A program made the translations under genes and the position numbers. Source: Desulfovibrionaceae bacterium (GTDB lineage Bacteria > Desulfobacterota > Desulfovibrionia > Desulfovibrionales > Desulfovibrionaceae). From it: a stretch of DNA of 64,000 nucleotides. The notes beneath the pieces were generated by a model. It was not told the DNA's origin. It worked only from the letters and a program-made list of their open reading frames with translations, and ran no database searches. Location of the stretch: assembly GCA_015233395.1 (NCBI GenBank), contig JADFXV010000008.1, positions 1 to 64,000 on the forward strand. Reading direction: 5' to 3'. Below are positions 31,152 to 39,663 of the stretch, one piece after another. Numbering within the stretch: the first letter of the stretch is position 1; the number at the start of each line of letters is the position of its first letter.

Positions 31152-31897
31152 GGGGCGATCTCGCCGGCCGCGGCGTTTTCGTACTGGGTCAAGATCTCCA
31201 TCACCCCGGCGAAACGGCCATCCAGGGAATTGTCCACCCTGCCCCCCTGGCTTTCCATGATGATGCCGCCGGGATTGATCCCCGGATCGGTCTTGATCTT
31301 GAACTGGGAGAATCCGGAATTGGCCGCTTTGGCGCGTTCGAGCAGGGTGGCGGCCATGGCCTCGTCCGCGGGATTGACGCAGACCGTGAGCATGGTCTGG
31401 GAATCGATGCGGTCGAGCGCCTGGTCGATCAGGCTGGTCAGAATCTCTTCGCGCCTGGCGTCGATTTCGATGTTCAGGGTCTTTTCCAGGGCCAGTTTGA
31501 GCACGGCCAGGTAGTCCCGGCGCGAGGCTTCCCAGAGGCTTGCGCGTTCGCGGCCGATCGCTTCGAGCAAGCCGGCCAATTGTCCGGCCATGGCGCCGAG
31601 CCGCTGCTCGGTTTCCGCCTGCGCCGCGGCGCGGCCCTCGGCCAGTCCGTCGAGCTTCGCCTGTTCCTTGATCCGCGCGGCCTCGGCCTGGGCGTTCGTG
31701 AGCATGTCCTTGGCCATGACCATGGCCCGGCCGCGCACCCGCTCCATGTATTCCGATTCCAGGAGCTCGATGACGGCCTCGTGCGCCGAACCCGCGCCGG
31801 AGAGCTGCCCGAAGGTTCTCTCCTCGGGGCCGGAGAATCCGGAGGAGATGATGCGGCCGGTCGTGACCGGCGGCGCGCCCGCGTTAGACAAAGACAT
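31148..31897 (-). CDS. fliH: Flagellar assembly protein FliH
   Basis: 249 residues. Regulator of FliI; long helical N-terminal half with Ala/Glu-rich coiled coil and a C-terminal domain resembling ATP synthase delta (LTVCVNPADEAMAATLLERA ... DNSLDGRFAGVMEIL). Overlaps fliG by 14 bases and fliI by 4. FliH proteins are weakly conserved; position between fliG and fliI makes the call secure. Confidence 0.9.
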   Translation of the reverse strand: MSLSNAGAPPVTTGRIISSGFSGPEERTFGQLSGAGSAHEAVIELLESEYMERVRGRAMVMAKDMLTNAQAEAARIKEQAKLDGLAEGRAAAQAETEQRLGAMAGQLAGLLEAIGRERASLWEASRRDYLAVLKLALEKTLNIEIDARREEILTSLIDQALDRIDSQTMLTVCVNPADEAMAATLLERAKAANSGFSQFKIKTDPGINPGGIIMESQGGRVDNSLDGRFAGVMEILTQYENAAAGEIAP

Positions 31898-32882
31898 CGC
31901 CGCCTCCGCGTCCGATGGCGATCTTGCCTTCGGCCTCCAGCCGCCTGATGGTCTTGACCACGTTCTGCTGGGCGGCTTCGACGTCGGAGAGCTTGACCGG
32001 TCCCATGATTTCCAGGTCTTCCTTGATCATCGTGGCGGCGCGTTCGGAGAGGTTTTTGAAGAACTTCTCCTTGAGATCGTCGCTTGCGCCCTTGAGCGCC
32101 TGGGTGAGTTCCTCGTTGGAGATCTCCTTGAGCAGTTCGCGGATGGCGCGGTCGTCGAGGGCCTTGATGTCCTCGAAGACGAACATGAGGTTTCTGATGT
32201 CTTCGGCCATCTGCGCCGATTCCTCTTCGATCTCGGAGAGGACTTCCTCTTCGGTGGCCCGGTCCACGGCGTTTAGGATTTCGGCCACGCTCGTGATGCC
32301 GCCGACCTTCTTGCCTTCCTTGCCGCCCATGGCGATGAGCTGGTTTTGGAGCACCTTGTCCACTTCCAGCAGCATTTCCTCGGCCACGGCCTCGAGTTTG
32401 GCCAGGCGCATGAGCACTTCGGCGCGCACGCCGGACGGCAGGTTGGCCAGCAGTTGGGCCGCCTGATCGGGATGCAGGTGCCCGAGGATCAGGGCCAGGG
32501 TCTGGGGATGTTCGTTGCGCAGGATCTGGGCCAGGATGCGGGGGCTTACGTTGGTCAGCTCCTGGAAAGGCTGCGGACCGGAGTCCATTTCCAGCGAGTC
32601 CATGATGTATTTGGCCGTGTCGCTGTCGAGGGCGCGGGTGAGCATGCGCTTGACCTGATCGGGTCCGCCCGTGATCAGCTGTTGGCCGAACTGCATTTGG
32701 TCGTTGAATTCCTTGAGCACGTCCTCGACCTCTTCCTTGGGGATGGTCTCCATTTCCAGCATGGCCTTGGAGATGCGCGCCACTTCGGCGCGATCCAGGC
32801 GCTTGAACATCTCGCCGGTGAATTTCTCGCCCAAGGCCAGGCACATGATGGCCGATTTCTGCGGTCCGGAATATGCGCTCAC
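31884..32882 (-). CDS. fliG: Flagellar motor switch protein FliG
   Basis: 332 residues. Rotor protein that contacts MotA. N-terminal domain with SGPQKSAIMCLALGE, middle domain with the EHPQTLALIL motif, and C-terminal torque domain with LMFVFEDIKALDDRAIRELLKEI and NLSERAATMIKEDLEIMGPV. Starts at GTG, 3 bases after the fliF stop, with AGGAGG inside the end of fliF. The C-terminal part serves as the reference for the FliG-like tail found at 56591-57784. Confidence 0.98.
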   Translation of the reverse strand: MSAYSGPQKSAIMCLALGEKFTGEMFKRLDRAEVARISKAMLEMETIPKEEVEDVLKEFNDQMQFGQQLITGGPDQVKRMLTRALDSDTAKYIMDSLEMDSGPQPFQELTNVSPRILAQILRNEHPQTLALILGHLHPDQAAQLLANLPSGVRAEVLMRLAKLEAVAEEMLLEVDKVLQNQLIAMGGKEGKKVGGITSVAEILNAVDRATEEEVLSEIEEESAQMAEDIRNLMFVFEDIKALDDRAIRELLKEISNEELTQALKGASDDLKEKFFKNLSERAATMIKEDLEIMGPVKLSDVEAAQQNVVKTIRRLEAEGKIAIGRGGGDVFV

Positions 32883-32885
32883 GGG

Positions 32886-34499
32886 TTACGCTGCCTCCTG
32901 CTGCTGCTTCAACCAGTTTCTGAGCACGCCGACGGCCTGGTCGGTGTCGGTCTCGAAGAGTTGCATGGCCATGCCCTTGACCATTTCGAGGCGCTTGGTG
33001 GCGTCGGTCATGCCGACTTCGAGATCCTCGGCTTCGGCCAGGGCCATGCGCGCCTCGCCCTCGGGCAGCCGCTCCAGGGCCTCGATGTCTTCCTGGGTGA
33101 CGCGCGGCCGGATCAGATTCATCACCAGCGGCCTGACCACCAACACCAGGAAGAGGAAGATCAGCAGGCCGTTCAAGAACGGCTTGCCCAGGCGCTGCGC
33201 GTACTCCAGCATGGTCTGGGTCAGGCTCGGCTCGGAGTAGCGGTCATCCTCGCCGAAGGGGAAGCTCGACACTTCGATGGTGTCGCCCCTGGCCGTATCC
33301 AGCCCGGAGGCCTTGGTGACCAACTGCTTGATGCGCTCGAGCTCCTCGGCCGAACGCGGCGTGAAGACGCTCTTTTCCTGACCTTGGGCCTTTTCGTACT
33401 TTCCGTCCACGATAACCGCCACGGAGAGCTTTTTCAACTCCCCTACCGGGCTGACGATATTTTGCTCTTCCTTGTTGATTTCATAGTTGGTGGTGCGGGC
33501 TTCGCGGTTTGTGGTCTGCTTGGAGGCGGTGCCGGAAAAGCCCTCGCCCCGGAAATTGGCCTCGGGCACGCCGGCGGCGCCGACGTCGGCCGATCCGTTG
33601 GAGCCTTCCTCGCTGCGTTGCTCGCTTCGGATCACGGTCTTTTCCGGGTCGTACGATTCCCGGCGGGTGGTGCGCTGGCTGAAATCGAGATCGGCGTTGG
33701 TCTTGACCAGAGACTTGCCAGGCCCGGCGATGGGGGTCAGCAACTGTTCGAGCCGGTTTTCCAGATTCGCCTCGTAGGTGTTCTTGAATTCAAGCTGGGT
33801 GGTGGTCATGGAATCCAGGGAATTTTCGCCCTTGCCCTGGTAGAGAATCTTGCCGGCGGTGTCGGTGATGGTCACCTTGTTCGCTTCCAGGCCTTCCACG
33901 GACATGGCCACGAAATTGACGATGCCCTGGACCTGCTTCTGGTCAAGTTTTTGACCCTGCTTCAAGGTGAGCACGATCGAAGCGCTGGACTTGCGCTGTT
34001 CTTCGATGAACAGGCTTTTCTGCGGCAGCACCAGATGCACCCGGACCTTGTCCACTTCGGGATACTCGCCGATGGTGCGGGCCAGTTCGCCTTGCAGGGC
34101 GCGCTGGTAGTTGATGCGCTGCACGAAGTCGGTCTGGCCGACCTTGACTCCGTCGAAAATTTCGTAGCCGATGCCCTGGCCGCGCAAAACGCCCTCGCCG
34201 GCGATGCGCAGGCGCTGCTCGTAGACCAAATCCAGCGGGATGAGGACGGTTCCGCCGTTGTCCTCGATCTTGAAATCGATCTTGGAGCTCTTCAGCAGGT
34301 CCACGACGCGGTTCGCGTCTTCGGGCGCGAGTTTGGAGAACAAGACCTTGTATTCTACCTTGTTCATCCAAAGAACCATCATGATGAAGGTCAAAACCGT
34401 GGCCGCCGCCAAACCGCCCAGCAATATGCGCTGGGCCAAAGTTCTGTCGGACCAGAATCTGGTGGTCTTGCCCCAAACCGCTTTCAGTGCATCCGGCAT
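32886..34499 (-). CDS. fliF: Flagellar MS-ring protein FliF
   Basis: 537 residues. Forms the membrane ring that nucleates the basal body. Membrane helix at ~25-45 and another at ~430-450 flank the ring-building domains (KVRVHLVLPQKSLFIEEQ; SVAVIVDG); the C-terminal cytoplasmic tail that binds FliG is present. Between fliE (45 bases upstream) and fliG. Confidence 0.98.
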   Translation of the reverse strand: MPDALKAVWGKTTRFWSDRTLAQRILLGGLAAATVLTFIMMVLWMNKVEYKVLFSKLAPEDANRVVDLLKSSKIDFKIEDNGGTVLIPLDLVYEQRLRIAGEGVLRGQGIGYEIFDGVKVGQTDFVQRINYQRALQGELARTIGEYPEVDKVRVHLVLPQKSLFIEEQRKSSASIVLTLKQGQKLDQKQVQGIVNFVAMSVEGLEANKVTITDTAGKILYQGKGENSLDSMTTTQLEFKNTYEANLENRLEQLLTPIAGPGKSLVKTNADLDFSQRTTRRESYDPEKTVIRSEQRSEEGSNGSADVGAAGVPEANFRGEGFSGTASKQTTNREARTTNYEINKEEQNIVSPVGELKKLSVAVIVDGKYEKAQGQEKSVFTPRSAEELERIKQLVTKASGLDTARGDTIEVSSFPFGEDDRYSEPSLTQTMLEYAQRLGKPFLNGLLIFLFLVLVVRPLVMNLIRPRVTQEDIEALERLPEGEARMALAEAEDLEVGMTDATKRLEMVKGMAMQLFETDTDQAVGVLRNWLKQQQEAA

Positions 34500-34544
34500 G
34501 ATCGTTCTCCGTCTCGTTATTTTCGTAAACTACGGCTTGCCGCG

Positions 34545-34871
34545 CTACATGGGCATCTTGATCAGTTGGTTATACGCGTCGAGCACCTTGTTGCGCACCG
34601 TGGAGGTCATGTTCATGGCCAGCCCGGCCTTCTGCAAGGTAATCATCAGTTCGTGGACGTTTTGGGTTTTGCCGCTGGCGAAGTCCTCGACCATGGACAC
34701 CTTTTGCTCGTGGAGATCGTTGACCTTCTTGAGCGAGTCGGTGATGACCGAACTGAAGGAATCCTTGTGCGCCTGGGGCTTGGCGAGCCCCTTGGCAACC
34801 TGCCCCTCGATGGCCTGGGCCTGGTTGATGGCGGTGCGGTAAGCGTTCATGGCGACGGGCATGATGGCCAT
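34545..34871 (-). CDS. fliE: Flagellar hook-basal body protein FliE
   Basis: 108 residues. Adapter between MS ring and rod. C-terminal family block VHELMITLQKAGLAMNMTSTVRNKVLDAYNQLIKMPM. Two ATGs are near: the one at 34877 is only 2 bases from GGAGG, whereas the one at 34871 (MAIMPVAMNAYRT) has it 8 bases upstream and is preferred. Follows flgC by 14-20 bases. Confidence 0.95.
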   Translation of the reverse strand: MAIMPVAMNAYRTAINQAQAIEGQVAKGLAKPQAHKDSFSSVITDSLKKVNDLHEQKVSMVEDFASGKTQNVHELMITLQKAGLAMNMTSTVRNKVLDAYNQLIKMPM

Positions 34872-34891
34872 TGTCATTTCCTCCGATCGAT

Positions 34892-35329
34892 TTAGGAGCC
34901 GATGGTCAAGGCTTTGTTGTACATGGTCTTGACGTTGTTGACCGAGGCCACGTTGGCCTCATAGGAACGCGAGGTGGTGATCATGTTGGTCATTTCTTCC
35001 ACCATGTTGATGTCGGGATAAGAGACGTAGCCGTTTTTGTCGGCGTCCGGGCTGCCCGGCTCGTAGACCATGCGGGGCGGCCGGTTGTCGGTGACGATGC
35101 CGGCGACCTTGACGCCCTTGAGCTGTTCGTCCATGGCCGAGTTCATGGCCGAAGCGAACGGCGACTGCACCGCGGCCTGCCGCAAGGCCACGGCCTTGCG
35201 CTGGTAAGGGCCGCCGGTGGCGGTGCGCGTGGTCTTGGCGTTGGCCAGGTTCATGGAAATGACATTCATGCTGGTGCGCTCGGCGCTCATGCCCGAGGCG
35301 GCGATGTCGAAAGCGGTCATCATGTCCAT
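34892..35329 (-). CDS. flgC: Flagellar basal-body rod protein FlgC
   Basis: 145 residues. Proximal rod subunit. N-terminal FDIAASGMSAERTSMNVISMNLANAKTT is the rod/hook signature and the C-terminus YPDINMVEEMTNMITTSRSYEANV is typical. The frame is open through flgB, but the ATG at 35329 with GGAGGGAG upstream is the right start, 2 bases after the flgB stop. Confidence 0.97.
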   Translation of the reverse strand: MDMMTAFDIAASGMSAERTSMNVISMNLANAKTTRTATGGPYQRKAVALRQAAVQSPFASAMNSAMDEQLKGVKVAGIVTDNRPPRMVYEPGSPDADKNGYVSYPDINMVEEMTNMITTSRSYEANVASVNNVKTMYNKALTIGS

Positions 35330-35331
35330 GG

Positions 35332-35742
35332 CTATCTCCCTCCGTCGGCCAAGACTTTCGAGATGCTGTCGAAGTCTTTTTTCACGATCGTGGTCATGGT
35401 GTTGTACATGAGGCTGTTCTTGCTCATCAGGGCCATTTCCTTGTCCAAGTCCACCGAATCCTGCCCGTAGATGACCCGGGGCTTGACCTCGCCGAACATG
35501 TTGCCCTCGAACGAGCTCGCGTTGAAAGCCGTCGGCATGTGCCGGGAGCTGGTCAGGGTCATCTTGCCCTGGCCTTCGGTGTTGAGCGCGCTTTGCAGCT
35601 CCTTTTCGAATTCGATGCGCTGCGGCCGGTATTGCGGCGTGCGGATATTGGCCAGGTTGGCCGAGACAAGATTTTGACGTTGCATTTGCAGATCGAGGAC
35701 CTTGGCGGTCAGATCCAAATTTTCCGGTAGATACGATTTCAT
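35332..35742 (-). CDS. flgB: Flagellar basal-body rod protein FlgB
   Basis: 136 residues. Proximal rod subunit with LVSANLANIRTPQYRPQRIEFE and C-terminal MALMSKNSLMYNTMTTIVKKDF. Start at MKSYLPE with GGAGG 9 bases upstream. First gene of flgBC-fliEFGHI; a sigma-54 promoter lies 75-90 bases upstream. Confidence 0.97.
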   Translation of the reverse strand: MKSYLPENLDLTAKVLDLQMQRQNLVSANLANIRTPQYRPQRIEFEKELQSALNTEGQGKMTLTSSRHMPTAFNASSFEGNMFGEVKPRVIYGQDSVDLDKEMALMSKNSLMYNTMTTIVKKDFDSISKVLADGGR

Positions 35743-35816
35743 GGCGCTGCGCCTCCGTTTTCTGGGCAACCCGGCGGTTTTTGCCGCCCGTGTTTTGCAT
35801 TCCTGGGCCAAGCCAT

Positions 35817-35832
35817 AGCAAAGGGCGTTCCA
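35817..35832 (-). promoter_or_regulatory. Sigma-54 promoter of the flgBC-fliEFGHI operon
   Basis: Minus-strand TGGAACGCCCTTTGCT matches the -24/-12 consensus TGGCACGNNNNTTGCT with one change and exact spacing. The transcript would start near 35805, giving a leader of about 60 bases before flgB. RpoN control of basal-body genes is common in polarly flagellated proteobacteria. The remaining divergent gap (35743-36235, 493 bases) holds GC hairpins and the opposite promoter, no gene. Confidence 0.75.
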
Positions 35833-36115
35833 AATAGCTCAACATGCTGAAATAAAATGATTTATCTCGATTTTCCGCTCCCCGAAAGCCCCCTCTTCTT
35901 CTAAGAAGATGGCGCGCCGCCGGGGAAACGGCCGCCCGCCGCGCCGAGCAGGATCTGCCGTTGCGAACCCGGCTTTTGTTTGCCAAGCGGGGCGCCCCGC
36001 AACGGCGCCAAGCTGCCGCCGTTTAGCGCAACATGCTTAATATGAACGATTTTATTCCTATCGCCCCAAAAAAATCGTTGCCGGGATATTTTCTGCGCCT
36101 TCTTTGCACGCACTT

Positions 36116-36131
36116 TGGCACACCATTTGCT
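36116..36131 (+). promoter_or_regulatory. Sigma-54 promoter of the TPR-protein gene
   Basis: TGGCACACCATTTGCT is a full match to the conserved -24 (TGGCAC) and -12 (TTGC) bases at the right spacing. It points to the TPR gene at 36236 and predicts a leader of about 90 bases. It is divergent from the flagellar sigma-54 promoter 284 bases away, so both may share an activator. Confidence 0.75.
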
Positions 36132-36235
36132 TGCCTCTGCTTGCCGGCGAAGGCCGCCGGCCGGGCCGACAAAAAAACAGCTCGGTCCGCATCGTGTTCG
36201 AGAGTCAGCGACAATTGTTCTGGAGGGGACGAGAA

Positions 36236-36808
36236 ATGAGCAGCCATCTGGATTACGAGATCAACAAGGAACTTGGCGAGTGCTACCTGTTCATGGGCGA
36301 CATGGACAAGGCCGAGGAGTATTACACCAAAGCCGCCAGCAGCAACGGCGTCCATCCCGATCCTTATCTCGGGTTGGCGACCATCGCGGTGCAGCGCGGC
36401 GAACTGGACAAGGCGCTCGGCCTGTACCGCAAGGCCGCCGCCATCGAACCGGGCGACAAGGCCCTGGCCGGCATCGGCCTGATCGAGTTGGAGAACGGCG
36501 CCCATGAAAGCGCTTTCGCCAACTTCGGCGGCGCCCTGGACAAGAACCCGGAGAACATCATCGCGCTCTTCGGGCTCATCCGCCTGGGATACGTCCTGGA
36601 ACGCCTGGGCGAAGTCATCCCGCGGCTGCGCGACTATTTGAGCCTTGATCCGCTCAAGCACGACATCCGTTTCTCCCTGGCCGGATGCCTGGTCGCCGCC
36701 GGCAACGCCGGCGAGGCCAAGACACATCTGGAACGGATCCTGGAGCATGAGCCGGAAAACAAAGACGCCGCCAATTTGCTCGACGCCATCGTGCGTCAGG
36801 CGGCTTAG
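36236..36808 (+). CDS. TPR protein, sigma-54-controlled, divergent from flagellar operon
   Basis: 190 residues consisting of about five tetratricopeptide repeats (GECYLFMGDMDKAEEYYTKA; GELDKALGLYRKAAAIEPGD; NAGEAKTHLERILEHEPENK). No signal peptide or membrane segment. Start at the ATG with GGAGGGG 8 bases upstream. Shared control signals suggest a part in motility or flagellar assembly, for example as a chaperone or scaffold, but the exact role is unknown. Confidence 0.8.
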   Translation: MSSHLDYEINKELGECYLFMGDMDKAEEYYTKAASSNGVHPDPYLGLATIAVQRGELDKALGLYRKAAAIEPGDKALAGIGLIELENGAHESAFANFGGALDKNPENIIALFGLIRLGYVLERLGEVIPRLRDYLSLDPLKHDIRFSLAGCLVAAGNAGEAKTHLERILEHEPENKDAANLLDAIVRQAA

Positions 36809-36831
36809 TTCAAGGCAAAGGTCTCTCCCCT

Positions 36832-36897
36832 CCCCCCTTGGTTTCCGGCCCCGAAGGCAGCTGCCCACGGGCCGGGAACCATCACTCCCCAGGGGGG
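36832..36897. other. Long stem-loop between the TPR gene and IMP cyclohydrolase gene
   Basis: Twelve-base arms (36840-36851 with 36869-36880, one G-T pair) enclose an inner palindrome GGCAGCTGCC; flanking runs of C (36832-36837) and G (36892-36897) can extend the stem. It lies in the 161-base gap and may terminate the upstream transcript or structure the purine-gene leader. It does not match the purine riboswitch core. Confidence 0.5.
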
Positions 36898-36969
36898 GCG
36901 CGAAGAGGTTCCTTGCGATCGGCGCGACCTCCTGATAGGTCGTCTCGAAATCCACTTCGAGGCGAACCC

Positions 36970-37557
36970 ATGGACCCTCTCCCGATCAAACGCGCCATCG
37001 TAAGCGTCACCGACAAATCCGGCCTGGACGCGCTGGCGGCGTTCCTGCACGCGCACGGCGTCGAGCTGGTCTCAACCGGCGGCACGCAAAAATTTCTCGA
37101 AAACCTCGGCCTTCCCGTCACCCCGGTGCACCTGGTCACCGGCTTTCCGGAAATGCTGGACGGCCGGGTCAAAACCCTGCATCCCCATATCCACGCCGGC
37201 ATCCTGGCCGACAAGGACAATCCCGGCCACCTCAAAACCCTGGCCGATTACAGCCTGAAAGCCTTCGACGCGGTCATCGTCAACCTCTACGACTTCAAAA
37301 AAGCCGCCCAGGCGAAACTCGCGCCCAAAGACGCCATCGAACAAATCGACATCGGCGGCCCGACCATGCTGCGCGCCGCAGCCAAGAACTACCACGGCGT
37401 CCTGGTCGTCCCGGAACCGGCCGCCTACGCGACCGTGCAAGCCGAACTCGCGGCCAACGACTTCGCCGCGCCGCTCGAACTACGCCGCCAAATGGCCGCG
37501 CGCACCTTCGCGCTGACCAGCGCCTACGACGCCATGATCGCGGAGTACTTGAAATAA
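36970..37557 (+). CDS. Single-domain IMP cyclohydrolase (PurH N-terminal domain only)
   Basis: 195 residues. Closes FAICAR to IMP, the last purine step. It matches the MGS-like N-terminal domain of bifunctional PurH: SVTDKSGLDALAAFLHAHGVELVSTGGT, GRVKTLHPHIHAGIL, IDIGGPTMLRAAAKN. The AICAR transformylase domain (~300 residues) is absent and the frame stops cleanly, so that activity must be elsewhere. Split PurH functions are known in sulfate reducers. Start at the ATG at 36970, without a strong Shine-Dalgarno. Confidence 0.92.
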   Translation: MDPLPIKRAIVSVTDKSGLDALAAFLHAHGVELVSTGGTQKFLENLGLPVTPVHLVTGFPEMLDGRVKTLHPHIHAGILADKDNPGHLKTLADYSLKAFDAVIVNLYDFKKAAQAKLAPKDAIEQIDIGGPTMLRAAAKNYHGVLVVPEPAAYATVQAELAANDFAAPLELRRQMAARTFALTSAYDAMIAEYLK

Positions 37558-37595
37558 AGAGAAGACCGGGGGACACACCCCCAATTCCTATCAGC

Positions 37596-37949
37596 TCACC
37601 GCGCCTCGCGCCTGCCCAGGCCCTCGGCCAACAACGCCACGGCGAGAGTATTCATGCTCACGCCCTCCTGTTTGGCGCGGGCGGCCAGACGGCTATGGAG
37701 ACTAGCCGGCACCCGGGTGCGAAATTCCCCGCTCTTCCTCGCGCCTTCGCCGGGCGCAGGGACCTTCCCGCCCCATTTGCCCGTCGCCTGAAGCCAGGCT
37801 TTTTCAGCATCGGCTCCGTTTTGGACGGCTTCTTCAATCGTGGCGCCATCGGACATGCAGCCCGGCAGATCCGGAAACGTGATCAGAAAACCGGGACCTT
37901 CTTCAGCGTTCAAGGATATAATTTCAAATGGATACGTGGGCGTTGTCAT
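37596..37949 (-). CDS. hicB: HicB-family antitoxin with RHH domain
   Basis: 117 residues. N-terminal degenerate RNase-H-like HicB domain (GPGFLITFPDLPGCMSDGATIEEAVQNG) and C-terminal ribbon-helix-helix DNA-binding part (RTRVPASLHSRLAARAKQEGVSMNTL). It follows hicA with a 4-base ATGA overlap. HicB binds HicA and represses the operon. The GGGGG/CCCCC mini-hairpin at 37568-37582 lies just beyond its 3' end. Confidence 0.9.
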   Translation of the reverse strand: MTTPTYPFEIISLNAEEGPGFLITFPDLPGCMSDGATIEEAVQNGADAEKAWLQATGKWGGKVPAPGEGARKSGEFRTRVPASLHSRLAARAKQEGVSMNTLAVALLAEGLGRREAR

Positions 37950-38188
37950 GAGTCGTCTCCTTTGATCGCATCAACAAGGGCCACAAATCGGCGCACATAG
38001 ACGGGCAAAAGCGGCCGTGAGGCCGGAACGCACAAATGAGCCCGCCCCGGATGGCGAAACACGCAGTGGCTGGTTCCATCCTGGTCCCACTCGATCCCCA
38101 GCCTGCCGGCAACGGCCTTCAAATCCTCAAGCCGCCAATCCCGTGGATTGCGCCGCATTTTGGCCAGGGTCTTGTCCGCCGTGCTCAT
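37946..38188 (-). CDS. hicA: HicA-type toxin
   Basis: 80 residues. Small dsRBD-like fold of HicA mRNA interferases. The catalytic-histidine region is recognisable as GTSHCVFRHPG, followed by VPASRPLLPVYVRRFV. Slightly longer than usual HicA, with an N-terminal helix KTLAKMRRNPRDWRLEDL seen in the longer subgroup. Upstream partner of hicB with overlapping codons. Confidence 0.87.
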   Translation of the reverse strand: MSTADKTLAKMRRNPRDWRLEDLKAVAGRLGIEWDQDGTSHCVFRHPGRAHLCVPASRPLLPVYVRRFVALVDAIKGDDS

Positions 38189-38264
38189 ATCCTATTGATA
38201 CCGGATGCGGTCCCGCTTGACAATATCGTAAGCGCCAGGGAAACGATGGCAATGCTCGCGAGCC

Positions 38265-38882
38265 TCACCCCAGCGCAATCTCCCTGTCGAACAGCCCGCC
38301 CAGCCAATCCCTATCGTGGCTGGCGGCGATCACGGCCGCGCCGCGATCCTTGGCGACCTGCACCGCGCGGCGCACGGCCTCGGCGCTTGGCGCGTCCAGG
38401 TTGGCGGTGGGTTCGTCCAGAAGCAGCGCCAGGGGGTCGAGAACCAGGCGGGCGGCCAGGGCCACGCGTTTGATTTCGCCGCCGGAGAGCTCGAACCACT
38501 CGCGTTTTGCGAAGGCCGCGTAATCAAGGCCCACCACGGCCAGGGCGCCCGCCGCCTTGGCGGCCAGGTCCCGGGTCTGCCCCCGGGCGCGCAGGCCGAA
38601 AACCACGTTCTCGAACACCGTGCGCTTGAAAAGATAGGGCTCCTGCAAGAGCAGCGTGGCCTGACGTCTTTTTTCAAGGCCGGGGTCGCCGTAAAAAACG
38701 ATCGCGCCCTCGTCGGGTTCGTCCAGGAAGGCGAGCAGGCGCAGCAAGGTGGACTTGCCCGCGCCGTTTGCGCCGGTCACGGCCACGGCCTCGCCCCGGG
38801 CGACGGTGAACTCCAAAAGGCGCAGGGCCACGCGCTCGCCGTAGCGGCGAGCCAGATTGCGGGCGGCGTACAGCGCGCTCAC
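38265..38882 (-). CDS. tupC: Tungstate/molybdate ABC transporter ATP-binding protein
   Basis: 205 residues. Walker A TGANGAGKSTLLR, Q-loop LLQEPYLF, signature LSGGE and Walker B ALLLDEPTANLD are intact. Starts at a GTG that overlaps the tupB stop by 4 bases. Small ATPase without the extra C-terminal sensor domain found in ModC, which agrees with TupC. Last gene of tupABC. Confidence 0.88.
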   Translation of the reverse strand: MSALYAARNLARRYGERVALRLLEFTVARGEAVAVTGANGAGKSTLLRLLAFLDEPDEGAIVFYGDPGLEKRRQATLLLQEPYLFKRTVFENVVFGLRARGQTRDLAAKAAGALAVVGLDYAAFAKREWFELSGGEIKRVALAARLVLDPLALLLDEPTANLDAPSAEAVRRAVQVAKDRGAAVIAASHDRDWLGGLFDREIALG

Positions 38883-39574
38883 CTGGCCGCCTTTCTTCGC
38901 AGCGCGATCAGCATGGCGTTGACGGCGAAGGCGATGGCGAGCAGCACGAAGCCGAGCGCGATGCCCCGGGCGAAATCGCCCTTGCCGGTTTCCAGGGCGA
39001 TCGCGGTGGTGATGGTGCGGGTCTCCCACTTGATGTTGCCGCCGAGCATCATGGCGATGCCGACCTCGGTGATCACCCGGCCGAAGGCCGAGACCATGGC
39101 CAGCATGATCTGGTAGCGCGTCTCGGACAGGCAGGCCAGAGCCAGGCGCGCTTTTCCCGCCCCGAGCGTCAGCGCCGTCTCGCGCACGCGCGGATCAAGC
39201 GACTCCACGGCTTGGGCGGTCAGGGACACGGCGATGGGCATGGCCAAAATGGCCGAGCCGATGGCCATGCCGGCGATGGTGAACAGCAGGCCGAACTCGC
39301 CAAGCGGGCCGCGCCGCGAAACAAAGGCGTAGACGAGCAGGCCGATGAGCACGGTGGGAAAGGCGAGCAGCGTGTCGGAGGCCAGCCGCAGGGCGCGCCG
39401 CCCGGGAAAGCGGCCGTAGCCCAGGGCGAATCCGGCCGGGATGCCGAGCACGGCCGCGGCGGTAAGCGCCAGGGCAGTGGTCTTCACCGAGGCCCAGACC
39501 GCCGCGAAGGTTTCGGGATCAAGGGCGGCCAGCAGCGAAAACGCCTGGACAAAACCGTCCGCAAGATAATTCAT
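38879..39574 (-). CDS. tupB: Tungstate ABC transporter permease
   Basis: 231 residues, about five membrane helices. The EAA-type loop (ESLDPRVRETALTLGAGKARLA) that docks on the ATPase is visible, and GRVITEVGIAMMLGGNIKWETRTITTAIALET is the TupB-type block. Start at MNYLADGF; longer in-frame starts would cover repeat-like sequence. Between tupA and tupC. Confidence 0.9.
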   Translation of the reverse strand: MNYLADGFVQAFSLLAALDPETFAAVWASVKTTALALTAAAVLGIPAGFALGYGRFPGRRALRLASDTLLAFPTVLIGLLVYAFVSRRGPLGEFGLLFTIAGMAIGSAILAMPIAVSLTAQAVESLDPRVRETALTLGAGKARLALACLSETRYQIMLAMVSAFGRVITEVGIAMMLGGNIKWETRTITTAIALETGKGDFARGIALGFVLLAIAFAVNAMLIALRRKAAR

Positions 39575-39621
39575 GCCGTGGCCGCCGCCTTCCTTGATGC
39601 GGATTCTTTTTCGAATCGGCA

Positions 39622-39660
39622 ATCTGGGGGGAGACCCCCTTTCCCCCAAAAAACTTCATC
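39622..39660. repeat. Reverse-oriented, reduced hairpin element
   Basis: On the minus strand it reads GATGAAGTTTTTTGGGGGAAAG then GGGGGTCTCCCCCC: the element leader and a short stem. It lies in the gap between tupA (3' end) and tupB. Confidence 0.5.
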
Positions 39661-39663
39661 CAT

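Noticed and set aside
32346-34895. An 849-codon plus-strand open frame opposite fliF and fliG
   Set aside because: Fully antisense to two unmistakable flagellar genes; no motif, no ribosome binding site and His/Gln/Leu-rich shadow composition.
36832-36897. Purine riboswitch before the IMP cyclohydrolase gene
   Set aside because: The stem-loop is strong, but the three-way junction and conserved loop bases of the purine aptamer are absent.
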